From Bifidobacterium aerophilum (GTDB lineage Bacteria; Actinomycetota; Actinomycetes; Actinomycetales; Bifidobacteriaceae), in assembly GCF_010667685.1 (NCBI RefSeq), contig NZ_WHZW01000012.1, positions 39,744 through 103,743 of the forward strand: 64,000 bases of DNA, read 5' to 3'. The translations under genes and the position numbers were made by a program. Shown here one piece after another: positions 8,048 through 18,400 of this stretch (its first letter is position 1; each line of letters opens with the position of its first letter). Below the pieces are notes generated by a model that saw only the letters and a program-made list of their open reading frames with translations, was not told the origin of the DNA and did not search any database.

Positions 8048-9949
8048 ATGAGCAATTCGTATGGTCCCTATGCTCCGCAGGATGGCGGAGCCAGTCAGTA
8101 CACGTCCGGTCCGCAACCCGGCGCGCAACCAGGTCCGCAACCCGGCAATCCGTACGACCCATCCTCGTACCCGTACAATGCGTATCCGCACGACGCCAAG
8201 CCCCGTGATGTGAACGGCGCTTGCGCGAAGTTCTTCGGCTGGATACGGCGCAGCGGCATCATCCGATCCGACGACCGGTGGGTCGGTGGCGTATGCGGCG
8301 GTCTGGCCCGGTATTTCAACATCAGTCCGGTATTGATGCGGGCGATCATGGTCGCGGCCATGCTATGCGGCGGGTTCGGCGCGGCGCTGTACGCGTTCGC
8401 GTGGTTCCTGTTGCCGGACGAACGGGACGGTGGCATGCTGTGCGAACGCCTGATCGCCGGTGACTGGGACTGGGCCTGCCTCGGCGTGGGTCTGTGCTTC
8501 GTGATCGGCGTCGGACTGCCCGGAGCCGGAATAATCGCGACGGCCACCGCCGCGTTCGTGCTGTGGCTGATCGTCGAACGTGAACTGCGCCGACAGCGCG
8601 GGTACGGTGCGGGCAGGCCGAATTCCGGCAATCCCGGTGGTTTCACGGGAAACATCGGGATTGGAGATCCCCGTACCGGGTGTCCGAACGACAGCGGATC
8701 CGGTGATGCCCGCTCGTACGGTCAATCGGGCACCTATTCAAACGTGCCTCCGTATCAGGCCGCATCGGCCGGCGCGACACCGGCGTCGCCGGCTGGAGCG
8801 TACCCGTTCGCATCCCCGGCGTCCGGTCCGTCCCCGGCGCCGTCCGGCAGTCCGTTCGTCGCGGCGGGTAGTGCCGATGCCGTGCCGGACGGTCCCGCCG
8901 TGCCAATGACCTCCCCCTACCGCGCGCCGCAACCCAAGCCGGTTCCGATACGCGCCCGTCGCAAGCCCGCCGGACCGCTCGTAGTCGCCGCGGTCATCGG
9001 ACTGGCCTGCATTTTCGCGGCCATCGCACTGTACCTGACGAACGACTACACGCTCACCTCGCTCATTCGATCGGCGACCCTGTGGATCGGCGCGACCTGC
9101 GTGCTTGTCGGCCTGGTCATCCTCGTGCTCGGCATTCGCGGTCGCCGCGCGGGCGGACTCGTGCCGCTCGCCTGGCTCGCCGGCATCACCGCCCTGTGCG
9201 TGCTCACCGTCAACCTGAGCTACGGCTACATCGCGTCGCACTACGCCGACGCCTACCGGTCGTACGAAACCGTCTCCGTCCACGGATACGTCGACTACGA
9301 CGGTTCGATCGCATACTCCGCGAACGACCTGCTCGACGGCGACAGCGCACAGTTCAAGCATCTGAGCGACGGCGTCGTCTTCGACGGCTCCGACTACGAC
9401 AACGATCTCGCGCACATCGACCTGTCCGGCTACGCGAGGCGCCCTGCGCATGCCGCCAAACTGCACAACGGCACCACCGTGCGCACGAACTGTCCGAGCG
9501 GCACCATCCATCTCGCGGCCTTGCAGACGCGTGTGGTCATCACGCTGCCCACCGGCTGCCCGTTCGCGTTCGGCAACGACGACCTGTCCACGTTCGGCGG
9601 CAACGCGTACGGCGGACGGTATGCGGCGCTGGTCGGCACGCAGTCGGACGGCATCAACCTGGGGAGCTCCACGTTCGCGCAGCAGTCGTATCTCGACAGT
9701 GACGATTCGCGTGACGGTGCCATCCGCGGCCGGTCCGCAACCGATGGCCTGACCCGCGCGAACGGGGCGGACGCGCCGGCATGGCTGCGCGACTACGACT
9801 ATTACCCGGCCGACGGCACGGAACTGTTCATCGACGTGAAGTATCTGCTGAGCGGGCGCGTGTTCGTGCGATATCCGGATCGGACCGTGGGTGACAACGC
9901 CGATCTGTTCGGCGCGAAAGCGGCCGCCCAGGACCGGGATGACGATTGA
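8048..9949 (+). CDS. PspC-domain membrane protein
   Basis: The 633-aa protein has a Gly/Pro/Tyr/Gln-rich N terminus (about 1-60), a PspC domain (about 75-140: WVGGVCGGLARYFNIS then a hydrophobic helix and FAWFLLPDE), another hydrophobic hairpin (about 155-185), a long disordered Pro/Ser/Ala linker, three membrane helices (about 315-410) and a C-terminal region rich in Asp, Ser and Tyr that is likely outside the membrane and resembles the DUF2154/adhesin-like tails of envelope-stress proteins. The start at 8048 follows AATGGAACC; the upstream frame lacks conservation signs. It faces the kinase/regulator pair and is probably its target or partner. Function inferred from context. Confidence 0.85.
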   Translation: MSNSYGPYAPQDGGASQYTSGPQPGAQPGPQPGNPYDPSSYPYNAYPHDAKPRDVNGACAKFFGWIRRSGIIRSDDRWVGGVCGGLARYFNISPVLMRAIMVAAMLCGGFGAALYAFAWFLLPDERDGGMLCERLIAGDWDWACLGVGLCFVIGVGLPGAGIIATATAAFVLWLIVERELRRQRGYGAGRPNSGNPGGFTGNIGIGDPRTGCPNDSGSGDARSYGQSGTYSNVPPYQAASAGATPASPAGAYPFASPASGPSPAPSGSPFVAAGSADAVPDGPAVPMTSPYRAPQPKPVPIRARRKPAGPLVVAAVIGLACIFAAIALYLTNDYTLTSLIRSATLWIGATCVLVGLVILVLGIRGRRAGGLVPLAWLAGITALCVLTVNLSYGYIASHYADAYRSYETVSVHGYVDYDGSIAYSANDLLDGDSAQFKHLSDGVVFDGSDYDNDLAHIDLSGYARRPAHAAKLHNGTTVRTNCPSGTIHLAALQTRVVITLPTGCPFAFGNDDLSTFGGNAYGGRYAALVGTQSDGINLGSSTFAQQSYLDSDDSRDGAIRGRSATDGLTRANGADAPAWLRDYDYYPADGTELFIDVKYLLSGRVFVRYPDRTVGDNADLFGAKAAAQDRDDD

Positions 9950-9972
9950 TTCGAGTACGTGAAGGAGCGATG

Positions 9973-10890
9973 ATGACGAACGATCAGGACGACAAGACGA
10001 TGCCGCTGACCACGCCGCTGCCGACGGTTGCCGGACCGGCCGACGGGGAGACTCCTGCGCCGACGGCCGTGCTGCCGGAAGTCTCCGACGACAAGATCAC
10101 GGTGCTTCCGGTCGACGATCAGGAACCTGCCACGATGGTGCTGACCACGGCCGCCGACACGTCGAACACGATGGTGATGGACGCGGTTGACGGCGATGCC
10201 GCGCCGCACTCGGACGATCCGTTGCATCTGCGCGATGTCGCGGATATCGAGCCGACCGAGTCGATCGAGCCGGCCGATCCGACCGGGACGGTTGAGCCGA
10301 CTAAGCCGATTCGGGCAACGGCGCCTCTGCCGATGAGCGCAACCGATACGTCATCGACGATTCCGTTGTACACCGCGGTCCGCTCGCCGCAATCCGACCC
10401 GTTCGCCACCGATGAACGGAATACTCCGGCGACGGGGGCGTCCGAAGCGGTCGACGCGTCCGGAACGGTCGACTCGGCCGCTTCCGCTGCCGGCGCGGCG
10501 TTTGGCGCCGGTCCGAGCGGCGCGGCGGATACGGGACACCCGCAGCCGCCGACAGCCGGCCAGTCCTACGCGCCGACGCCGGGTGGTCCGATACCGCCGA
10601 TCACGACGCCGGCCGGGTCCGCGGCACAACCGGAGATCATCCGCAAAACCGGACCGAGCGCCGCGACGATCATGCTGGGCGTATGTGTGCTGGTGCTGGG
10701 AGTGATCAGCACATTGCTCGGCATGTATTTCCCGCTGGGCTGGATCCTCCAGTCATGGACGCTTGACCCGCGCATCACCGCGGCGATCGGATTCGCGGCG
10801 ATCGGCGGCATTCTCGTGCTTGTCGCGGTGATCTGGTCGATCGCCTCCATGATCTCCTCCCGCAAACGGCCGGCGCCGGAAGACAAGTAA
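9973..10890 (+). CDS. Thr/Pro-rich membrane protein of unknown function
   Basis: This 305-aa protein has a long acidic, low-complexity cytosolic region (about 1-215) rich in Thr, Asp, Pro and Ala, with loose repeats of the type DPTGTVEPT, and two C-terminal membrane helices (about 230-255 and 270-295) followed by a basic tail (SSRKRPAPEDK). The ATG at 9973 is favoured over the adjacent ATG at 9970 because GAAGGAG lies five bases upstream. It starts 23 bases after the PspC gene ends, so the two probably form an operon. No named family is recognised. Confidence 0.75.
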   Translation: MTNDQDDKTMPLTTPLPTVAGPADGETPAPTAVLPEVSDDKITVLPVDDQEPATMVLTTAADTSNTMVMDAVDGDAAPHSDDPLHLRDVADIEPTESIEPADPTGTVEPTKPIRATAPLPMSATDTSSTIPLYTAVRSPQSDPFATDERNTPATGASEAVDASGTVDSAASAAGAAFGAGPSGAADTGHPQPPTAGQSYAPTPGGPIPPITTPAGSAAQPEIIRKTGPSAATIMLGVCVLVLGVISTLLGMYFPLGWILQSWTLDPRITAAIGFAAIGGILVLVAVIWSIASMISSRKRPAPEDK

Positions 10891-10899
10891 CGTTCGCCG

Positions 10900-11517
10900 T
10901 CACTGTGCGGCTTCGGCTTCGGCGAGATCCGAGAAACCGCCGAACCGCACGGTCGCGCGAATCGTCTCCTCGGTGAGATTGCGGCCGGCGGCTCGACAAT
11001 CGTCGATCATCCGGCCGTACAGATCGAGCGTCGCATCGGAATACGTGCCGAGTTCGCCGCGCAGATACGTCTCGAACGACGTGGCATCGGCGGTGTCCTC
11101 CGCAGTGGTCAGCACGCGCATCGCCCGGCCGAGCTTCGGCCAGCGCTCGCGGAACTCCGCCGCCCATGCGACCTGTGCGGCGATGATCCGTTCCTGCTCG
11201 GCGATGCGTTCGTCGGACAGGCGCGGAATATACGGTTCGATGTTCGTGTGGTACTCGGCAGGCGCGGTCGAAGCCATCATGCGGCCGTATTTCTCGGTGA
11301 CGAGATTGCGCCCGGCGCGGTCCGCCGCGATCAGATCGTCGAGATAGCTGTCGAGCAGCGGTTCGGGCCAGGTGAGGAACTGGCTGGTGCGCATCTGGTT
11401 GAACACCGGCCAGTTGCCTTGGCAGGCGGCACGCCCGCCCTCGTTGTTGGTGCGCTGGAACTGGTTCCATTCGAGCCTGACGATACGGGCGATCAGCGCG
11501 GTGTTGTCCTTGGTCAT
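10900..11517 (-). CDS. DUF4125 family protein
   Basis: This 205-aa soluble protein fits the DUF4125 family (characteristic opening with IVRLEWNQFQRTNNEGGRA, shown in outline, and FLTWPEPLLDSYL). It is largely alpha-helical by composition, with no membrane segment or signal. A GGAG site precedes the start. It lies downstream of and codirectional with the DUF4037 gene; DUF4125 and DUF4037 are often found together or fused, so a joint role is likely but unknown. Confidence 0.85.
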   Translation of the reverse strand: MTKDNTALIARIVRLEWNQFQRTNNEGGRAACQGNWPVFNQMRTSQFLTWPEPLLDSYLDDLIAADRAGRNLVTEKYGRMMASTAPAEYHTNIEPYIPRLSDERIAEQERIIAAQVAWAAEFRERWPKLGRAMRVLTTAEDTADATSFETYLRGELGTYSDATLDLYGRMIDDCRAAGRNLTEETIRATVRFGGFSDLAEAEAAQ

Positions 11518-11552
11518 GATGATCTCCGATGTCTTGTTGGATTTCGTGTGTT

Positions 11553-11604
11553 GGGGTTCACCCCATCAGTCGGCTTCGCTGACAGCTCCCCCTTCAGGGG
11601 AAGC
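11553..11604. repeat. REP-like multi-hairpin element
   Basis: Three adjacent small palindromes: GGGGTTCACCCC (11553-11564), a GTCAGCGAAGCCGACTG-type stem (about 11567-11582), and a stem formed by CTCCCCC and GGGGAAG ends (about 11585-11604). The GGGGGAGCTGTCAGCGAAG-type sequence resembles dispersed REP palindromes. It separates the DUF4037 and DUF4125 genes. Confidence 0.5.
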
Positions 11605-11645
11605 ATGAGCTAGACCAGTACTCGGCTATAGATGGTTCCCTTCGT

Positions 11646-13790
11646 TCATAGACTGTGCAGGCAGACGGCGGGGTTCTGGATATGCTCCTCGACGTACGGC
11701 CGTTGCCATTCGAGGAACGTGTCGTCGCTGCGGGTCAGGCCTTCGCGTTTCAGCTCGTCCACGACCTCGGCGCAGACATGCTCGATGGTCCGCGTCACCT
11801 GCGCCGCGGCCGGAGCCGCGCCCTTGCCTCCCTCGCCGAATCCGACGCCGCCGTAGCAGGCCGCCGAACTCAGCCTCAGCAACGTCTCCAGCCGATCGCA
11901 CACGTCCGGCAGACGGGTCGCCATGCGCCGCGACAGTCTTCGCAACGCCGCGAACCGCCACTTGTAATACGGCAGGTAGCCGGCCGTCACCGGTTCGTTG
12001 ATCAGGAACACCAGCGACGCGGCCGCGTCCGCGAACTCGCCGATCGCCAGCCATGCGGCCGCGCCGTCGCCGCGTTCCAGCATGCGCGGCACGTTGTACT
12101 GTCCGGCCTGGGCCATCATGCCCAATCGGCGCGAGATCAGCGACAGCCGCACGTCATCCGGCATGAACGTGAACGACTGACGTGCCGCGGAAAACGCGCC
12201 CAGCGGATCGGCGAACACCGCGCCGTTCGTCGCGGCGGCCAGCGTCGCCTCGTCCAGCATCAGCCATTCGTGCGGCCTGTCGGCGGCCGGGGCCTGACCG
12301 TAGCCGGTGATCGACTCGAAGAAGCCGCCGATCGTGAACACGCCGTCACGCCGGCCTTCTCCGGCGCTCGCGGCACGCGGCGTGGTCGTCGCCGCATCGG
12401 CGCGCCTGTAGCCCATGAACTCCTTCGGCAGCGCGTCGTAATCGGCCTGCAGTTGCGCGCCGATCGCCGCATAATCCTCATCGGTGAGCCACAGGCAGAA
12501 CCGTGGGCCGAAATCGTGGTCCTGCGAGATCGCGTCGTCGAATCCGTAGCATTCCGAACCGTGGCCGACCAGACCGGCGGCGATGCGGCCCTGATACCGC
12601 GGGTATTTCTCGGCGATCATCGGCTTGCCGTATGTCTCCCAGTACGCGCGCGCCAGCTTGAGCCCGGACACGGCCGGCCGTCCGGGAACCTGCGCGCGGT
12701 CGGAGACGTCGGCGCGCGGAGTCGCCGTATCCCGCTCGCGTTCCGCAACGTCGGCGGTCACCGGAGCCGTGCCCGCGTTGACCTCGTCGGATGATGCGGA
12801 TGCTGAGGAGGAGGTCTGATCGACGTCGATGCCGGCCTGCCGCGCCGCATCCTCGGCCTGCTTCAGGTTCGCTTCGGTGACCCGGTAGTAATCGGTGTCA
12901 CGGCCATAGCATTCGTCGATCACGGCCAGCGACCGCCGGTACAGCTCGGTCGACGCCGCGTAATCGCCCGCCGCGAACCGCACCTGCGCGGCCCCGGCCA
13001 GCGCGGACGCGTAATGCGCGCTGTGTTCGAGATGACCGGTGCGGTAGATCTCCAGCGCGTGCGTCGCATGCCGGTCGGCCTCGGCAAGGTTCTTTTCGGC
13101 GAGCAGGACGAGCGCAAGATTCGTGTTCGTCGACGCGACGTCGAGATCGGCGCTCGCGTCCGGACTGGATTGTTCGAGGATGCGCAACGCCTCGCGCAGC
13201 TCGGATTCCGCCTTGTCGTTGCGGTTCGTTTCGCTGTAGACCATCGACAGGTTGTTGTGCAGCGCGGCGAGCCGGCGGTCGGTGGGGGAGAGGGTGCGTG
13301 CGGCCGAATCAAGCGCCATATGGTACAGGTCCTCGGCCTGATCGTAGTTGCCGGCCGCGCGCTGTCCGGTCGCCGCGTTGATCAGCGTGGTCGTCCACGC
13401 GTCGGTGCCTTCGATGCCCATCTTTGCCGCGAGTTCCAGTGCGCGCTGGATGATCCACTGGTTTTCCTTGTGCTTGCCCTGCGATCGGTAGAATCCCATC
13501 GTTTCGTTGAGCACGGTGAGCAGGCCGGCGTCGTCGCCGGCGTTTTCCGCGTCTACGGCCGCCTGCTCGAGATACGGTCCGGCCTTGGTCGAAGCCTCGT
13601 GCGCGTCGAAGATCGCATCGAGTCCGGCAAGGAACTTGTCCGCATCGAACGTGGCCGGCTGGTCGTCGGTATCGTCCGTGTCATCCGCGACGTCTGCCAC
13701 GGCATCGTCGGCGGCTTTCGCGTATCCCTTCGCGTCGTCGATCGCATTGCCGAACGTTTCCAGCCGTCGCAACAGTTCGCTGTCATCCAT
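11646..13790 (-). CDS. TPR protein with DUF4037 nucleotidyltransferase-like domain
   Basis: This 714-aa protein has an N-terminal half (about 35-340) of tetratricopeptide-like helical repeats (for example NYDQAEDLYHMALDSA and AESELREALRILE) and a C-terminal DUF4037 domain (about 385-700). The latter contains a nucleotidyltransferase-like signature: GHGSECYGFDD then QDHDFGP, matching the GS...DxD pattern that binds nucleotide and metal. No signal peptide is present. The ATG at 13790 has AAGGAGG nine bases upstream, and that site is buried in a perfect 16-bp hairpin, suggesting control of translation. Its substrate is unknown. Confidence 0.85.
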   Translation of the reverse strand: MDDSELLRRLETFGNAIDDAKGYAKAADDAVADVADDTDDTDDQPATFDADKFLAGLDAIFDAHEASTKAGPYLEQAAVDAENAGDDAGLLTVLNETMGFYRSQGKHKENQWIIQRALELAAKMGIEGTDAWTTTLINAATGQRAAGNYDQAEDLYHMALDSAARTLSPTDRRLAALHNNLSMVYSETNRNDKAESELREALRILEQSSPDASADLDVASTNTNLALVLLAEKNLAEADRHATHALEIYRTGHLEHSAHYASALAGAAQVRFAAGDYAASTELYRRSLAVIDECYGRDTDYYRVTEANLKQAEDAARQAGIDVDQTSSSASASSDEVNAGTAPVTADVAERERDTATPRADVSDRAQVPGRPAVSGLKLARAYWETYGKPMIAEKYPRYQGRIAAGLVGHGSECYGFDDAISQDHDFGPRFCLWLTDEDYAAIGAQLQADYDALPKEFMGYRRADAATTTPRAASAGEGRRDGVFTIGGFFESITGYGQAPAADRPHEWLMLDEATLAAATNGAVFADPLGAFSAARQSFTFMPDDVRLSLISRRLGMMAQAGQYNVPRMLERGDGAAAWLAIGEFADAAASLVFLINEPVTAGYLPYYKWRFAALRRLSRRMATRLPDVCDRLETLLRLSSAACYGGVGFGEGGKGAAPAAAQVTRTIEHVCAEVVDELKREGLTRSDDTFLEWQRPYVEEHIQNPAVCLHSL

Positions 13791-13793
13791 AAA

Positions 13794-13848
13794 CGCAAGC
13801 CTCCTTGCCGATTCACTGTGTTCCAGTGTACGGGCAAGGAGGCTTGCG
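13794..13848 (-). promoter_or_regulatory. Hairpin sequestering the DUF4037 ribosome binding site
   Basis: On the minus strand, CGCAAGCCTCCTTGCC (13848-13833) pairs perfectly over 16 bp with GGCAAGGAGGCTTGCG (13809-13794). The second arm contains the AAGGAGG Shine-Dalgarno, and ATG follows three bases later. An inner 5-bp stem (CACTG/CAGTG) extends the fold. Confidence 0.65.
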
Positions 13849-13882
13849 CCGGGTCGGGTCCGGTGTGATTTCGCCGACGGCA

Positions 13883-13932
13883 CCGTGCGCAAACCAACGC
13901 ATAAACGGCCGTTCGCGTTGGTTTGCGCACGG
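13883..13932. repeat. 18-bp inverted repeat, copy 1 (GCAAACCAACGC family)
   Basis: CCGTGCGCAAACCAACGC (13883-13900) and its exact complement (13915-13932) flank a 14-base loop. It lies 20 bases past the end of the MFS gene and upstream of the DUF4037 gene. The inner 12 bp recur at 24653-24690 with the same loop length. Confidence 0.75.
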
Positions 13933-13952
13933 TTAAGCGTGGCGGTACAAGC

Positions 13953-15140
13953 TCACGCTTCGATCTGGCGCATGCGCGCCGCGGCGTCGGTGTGCGTTTC
14001 GCAGCGGACGGAGTAGAACGCGAGCAGGCCCACGGCGACCAATGCCAGCGGGATGCCGCCGAGACCGGTGAACCGGTAGTTCATCGAGAACGTGGTGAGC
14101 ATCGCTCCGCCCACGATCGAACCGACCGCATTGCCGAAGTTGAACGCCACCTGCACGGCCGCGCCCGCGATCAGCTCGCCGCCGCCCTGACCGGCCTCGG
14201 TCATGAGCAGCTGTTGCGGCGCGGAGATGAAGAACAGGCCGAACGCGATCCAGAACGTGAGCAGCGCGGTCGTGAACTGGTTGCCCGGAAGCAGCAGCAC
14301 CATGAACAGGCCCGCGCACGAGATCGCCTGGCCGAGCGCCGCAGTGCCGGCATGACGCCACCGATCGGTGATCTGCCCGCCGATCAGGCCGCCGACCACC
14401 ATGCCGAACCCGGCGAGCATCATCAGCATCGGCACCAGCGAAGCCGACCAGCCGCCGGTCTTCTGCAGCCACGGCGAGACGTAGCTCCACCAGCAGAACA
14501 CGCCCGCGTTGCCGGTGAACACGGCGGCGAGGATCACCCACGGGCCGGGCTTGGTAAGGAAGCGGAACTGGCCCTTGATGCCGGCGTCCCTGATCGGCGC
14601 GACGAACGGGATCCACGCGGCGGCCAGCACAATCGTCATCGCGGCCCATGCGGCAAGGATGCCGAACGCGAGCCGCCATGAGAGGAATTCGGCCATGAGC
14701 GTGCCGGCGGGCACGCCGAGCATGTTGGCGACGGTCTGCCCGGTCACCATCATCGAGACGGACTGCGCCTCCTTGCCCTTGTCGGCCAGGGTCTTCGCGA
14801 TGAGCGTGGCCGTGCCGAAGAACGCTCCATGCGGCAGGCCGGAGATGAACCGGGCCGCGATCAGCATCGGGGCGTTCACGGAGAACGCGCTCAGCAGGTT
14901 GCCGGCGAGCGCGATGATCATGAACAGGATGATGAGGTTCTTCGGCGGTACCTTGCGGCCGAAGACGAGGATGAGCGTGCCGATGCACACGCCGATCGCG
15001 TAGGCGGAGATGAAATGGCCGGCGGTCGGGATGTCGACGCGCATCGCGTCGGCGGCCTGCGGCAGGATGCCCATCATCACGAACTCGGCCGCGCCGAGGA
15101 TGAACGCGCCGGATGCCAGCGCCAGCAGACTTTTCTTCAT
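13953..15140 (-). CDS. MFS transporter, drug:H+ antiporter-1 (AraJ-like) family
   Basis: This 395-aa integral membrane protein has about 12 hydrophobic helices. It starts MKKSLLALASGAFILGAAEF, with the AEF-V-MG pattern of the AraJ/YdhP group of DHA1 exporters, and contains RFISGLPHGAFFG and GQTVANMLGVPAGT, equivalents of the motif A/C regions. Likely an efflux pump for small molecules such as sugars, nucleosides or drugs; the substrate cannot be told. The start has a GAGAG ribosome binding site. It is monocistronic and ends near a strong palindrome. Confidence 0.88.
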   Translation of the reverse strand: MKKSLLALASGAFILGAAEFVMMGILPQAADAMRVDIPTAGHFISAYAIGVCIGTLILVFGRKVPPKNLIILFMIIALAGNLLSAFSVNAPMLIAARFISGLPHGAFFGTATLIAKTLADKGKEAQSVSMMVTGQTVANMLGVPAGTLMAEFLSWRLAFGILAAWAAMTIVLAAAWIPFVAPIRDAGIKGQFRFLTKPGPWVILAAVFTGNAGVFCWWSYVSPWLQKTGGWSASLVPMLMMLAGFGMVVGGLIGGQITDRWRHAGTAALGQAISCAGLFMVLLLPGNQFTTALLTFWIAFGLFFISAPQQLLMTEAGQGGGELIAGAAVQVAFNFGNAVGSIVGGAMLTTFSMNYRFTGLGGIPLALVAVGLLAFYSVRCETHTDAAARMRQIEA

Positions 15141-15187
15141 GTCGCCTGTGCTCTCTTTTCTTTGTGCTTGGACGTTGCGGTATGTGG

Positions 15188-15230
15188 GATAAAAAGAAAG
15201 GGAACCACCGGATGAACCAGTGATTCCCTT
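15188..15230 (-). terminator. Rho-independent terminator of tRNA-Pro
   Basis: On the minus strand AAGGGAATCACTGG pairs with CCGGTGGTTCCCTT (two G-U pairs) around a five-base loop, followed by TCTTTTT. Confidence 0.75.
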
Positions 15231-15236
15231 GTGCGG

Positions 15237-15310
<74 letters not shown>

Positions 15311-15429
15311 TTTGGCAACGTCCGCTATATTACATGCTGACAGTCGAGAGTCAAACTTCGGCGTGTCGCGCCGTGTCGGGGCCGGCGCCCTTCCCCGATG
15401 ATCCTCGTTGGGGAAGGGCGCCGGCGGTA

Positions 15430-18400
15430 TCATCGACGGCCTTGGCTTCCGCCGCCCGTGCCGCGTCTGCCATGCATGGCGACGACGACGAAGCAGCCGG
15501 CCAGTGCGAGTCCGACGGCGACATACGCGACGACGGCGATGCCCGCACCGGTGTCGGACAGGGTCGGTCGCTGCTCATCCGGTTTGGACTGCGGTTTGGA
15601 TTGCGGCTTGGACTGCTGTTCGGTCCGTGCCTTGAGCGCGTCGACCGCCGCGTTGAGTTCGACCGTGGCCCGGGTCACTTCGGCCTGCGTGGCGTCGGCG
15701 TCGGCGAACACCGTGCGGGCCGCGTTGAGCTTGGCCTGCATGGCGGTCCAGGATGCCGCCGTGTAGTCGGCTTCCTTCTTGGATTCGGCCTTGTCGATCG
15801 CCGCACCGAGGGCGCTCTTGTCGACCGTTTCCGGTGTGGGATCGGGATCGGGATCCGGTGTGGGGTCCGGATCGGGTTTCGGATCCGGGTCAGGGTCAGG
15901 ATCTGGATCCGGATCGGGATCGGGCGTCGGCTCCTTGTCCGTCACGGTGATCTCCAACGTGCCGGACACGCCCGGATCGGACTGCGACGTGGCCGTGATG
16001 ACCGCCGTGCCCGCGGCCTGGGCCGTGACCCGGCCGTCGGCGTCCACCGTGGCCACCGAGGCGTCGGACGAGGTCCAGATGACGGTCGAATCGGTCGCGT
16101 CGGCGGGCGTGACCGTCGCGGTCAGTGCGAACTCGTCGCCCACCGTGGCGGCCGTCTGTCCGGTGACGACGATGCCGGTGACCGGCGTCGTGCCGGGGTC
16201 GGGGCCCGGTGTCTCCTCGGCCTTGACGATCGTGTACGACGCGCCCTTGGTCGTGTCGAAGACGAGCAGCGACGCGCCGTCCGCGTTGCTCACCGTCCTG
16301 GCGTCGACCTTGTCGTCGCCGAGACGCACCTCATAGTGCTCGGCGCCGCCTTCGGTGATCTTGACGGCCGCCCGTCCGCCGTTGTTGGACGTGAGCGTGA
16401 CCTTGGTGGCCTCGCCGTCGGCCCAGTCGACGCCGACGACGAAGTTGCCGCGCGCCACGAGGCCGTTCACGCTGCCCGAGGCCCAGACGGACGGCAACGC
16501 GGGCAGGATGTTCGTGTAGTCCTCGTACGCGGTGCCGTCGGTGGCGGTGAACGTCGAGTTGGACTGCATGAGCATTTCGTTGACGCCGGACGTGTTGCCG
16601 AAGTTGCCGTCGATCTGGAACGGCGGATGCGCGTCGAACAGGTTCGCGTACATGGCGCCCTTGAGCTGCTTCTGGATCAGCAGATAGGCGTGGTCGCCGT
16701 CGCCGGTGCGTGCCCACGAGTTGATGCGCTGGCCCACGCCCCAGCCGGTCGCGTCGTCGCCGCGCTTGGTCAGGGAGACTTTGGCCGCGTCCATGTACTC
16801 GGTGTTGTCCACGGTGATCAGGTCGCCGGGGAACAGGCCGAGCATGTGGGACAGGTGCCGGTGGCCGGTTTCGTAGCCGGAGATGGCATTGCCGTTCTCG
16901 TCCTTGCCGAGTTCGCCTTCGAAGTACCATTCCTTGATCTGGCCGCTGGCGCCGACTTCGATCGGGTTGAGCAGGCTCTTCGCGCACGACCACGACCGGT
17001 TCGCATCCGCGTCGATGAACGCGCCGTCGTCATCCTTGGCCCAGTTGTCGGTCGAGCATTCCTTGAGGTCGCCGACCAGTCCGTCCGGATCGCCCTTGGC
17101 TTCGGCCGCTTCGATGGCGTCGTTGAGCATCTGCCACACGAGCGAATTCTCGTACGCGTTGCCGTCGGTGCCCTGCGGGCCGTGCTCGGGCGAGTAGGCC
17201 GCGCCGGTGGTCAGCCGCTTGCCGTTGCCGGCCTTGTGCAGCATGTAGTTTACGTAGAAGTGCGATTCCTCCTTGAGCAGGGCGTAGACGCGGTCGAGCA
17301 GCCGCGCGTCCGCCGAATACTCGTAGGCTTCGTACACGTTCTGCAGGATCCACGGCACCGCCGCCGGGCTCCAGCCCCACGAGAACTGGTATCCGGGCGC
17401 GGTGAAGCCGTATGCGGTGTTTTCGGTGTGGGCCATGAAGCCTTCGCCGTCGCCGATGGCGGCGTCGGCGTCCGCGGTTTCGGCGCCCGCGTAGATCCGC
17501 GCGGTGACGCGGCCGGGCTTGACCAGCCCCTCCACGTAGGCGATGAGCGGTTCCGCCAGTTCGCCCATGTTGCCGGAGTAGGTGGGCCAGTAGTTCATCT
17601 GCAGGTTGACGTTCATGTGGAAGTCGGATCCCCACGGCGTGGCGCTGTTGTGGCCGTTGTCGGACGCGGTGACGGACCAGATGCCCTGCAGGTTGCTGGG
17701 CATCTGGCTGTTCTCGCGCGAGGATCCGATGGTCAGGTAACGGCCGTACTGGTAGACGAGCGTTTCCAGTTCGCGCTGCTGCGCGGCGGTGGCGGTGCCG
17801 TTGCGGTAGGTCCTGACGAGGCGGTCTGTGGCGATCGCGCCGTCCGACGCGTGGCCGCTCTGGCCGAGATCGAGCGTGACGCGGTCGTAGATGGCCGTAT
17901 GGTCGGCGATATGCGCCTGCTTGACGGCCGTGTAGCCCTTGTTGGCGGCGGTCTGCACGGTGGCGGCCACGCGGGCGTTCACATCGTCGGCCGTTTCGCC
18001 GGTGCGGTAGCTCGGGTACTCCTGCCGGTAGTCGGTCGCGGCGGCGATGTACAGCGTGACCGCGGTCGCGCCGTCGATCGTGAGCGATGCGCCGTCCGCG
18101 CCCGCCCGCACGGTGCCGATGCCGTTGTCGGGCACGGCCTTGATCTGCGAGTCGTAGACGAGGCCGTTGTTGCCGAGCGCGCCGCGCACGGTGAGCGTGT
18201 CGCCGCTGACGGCGGTGGTTTCGCCGTGCTTGGAGAAGCCGCCGTTCGTGGGCATGGCGACGGTGAGGTTCAGCGCGCCGGCCTTGCTGGCCGTGAGCCG
18301 GGCGACCATCACGTTGTCCGGGTTGGACGCGAAGTATTCGCGCGTGTAGGTCACGCCGTCGTACGTGAACGTGACGTCGGCCTTGCCCTTGGAGATGTTC

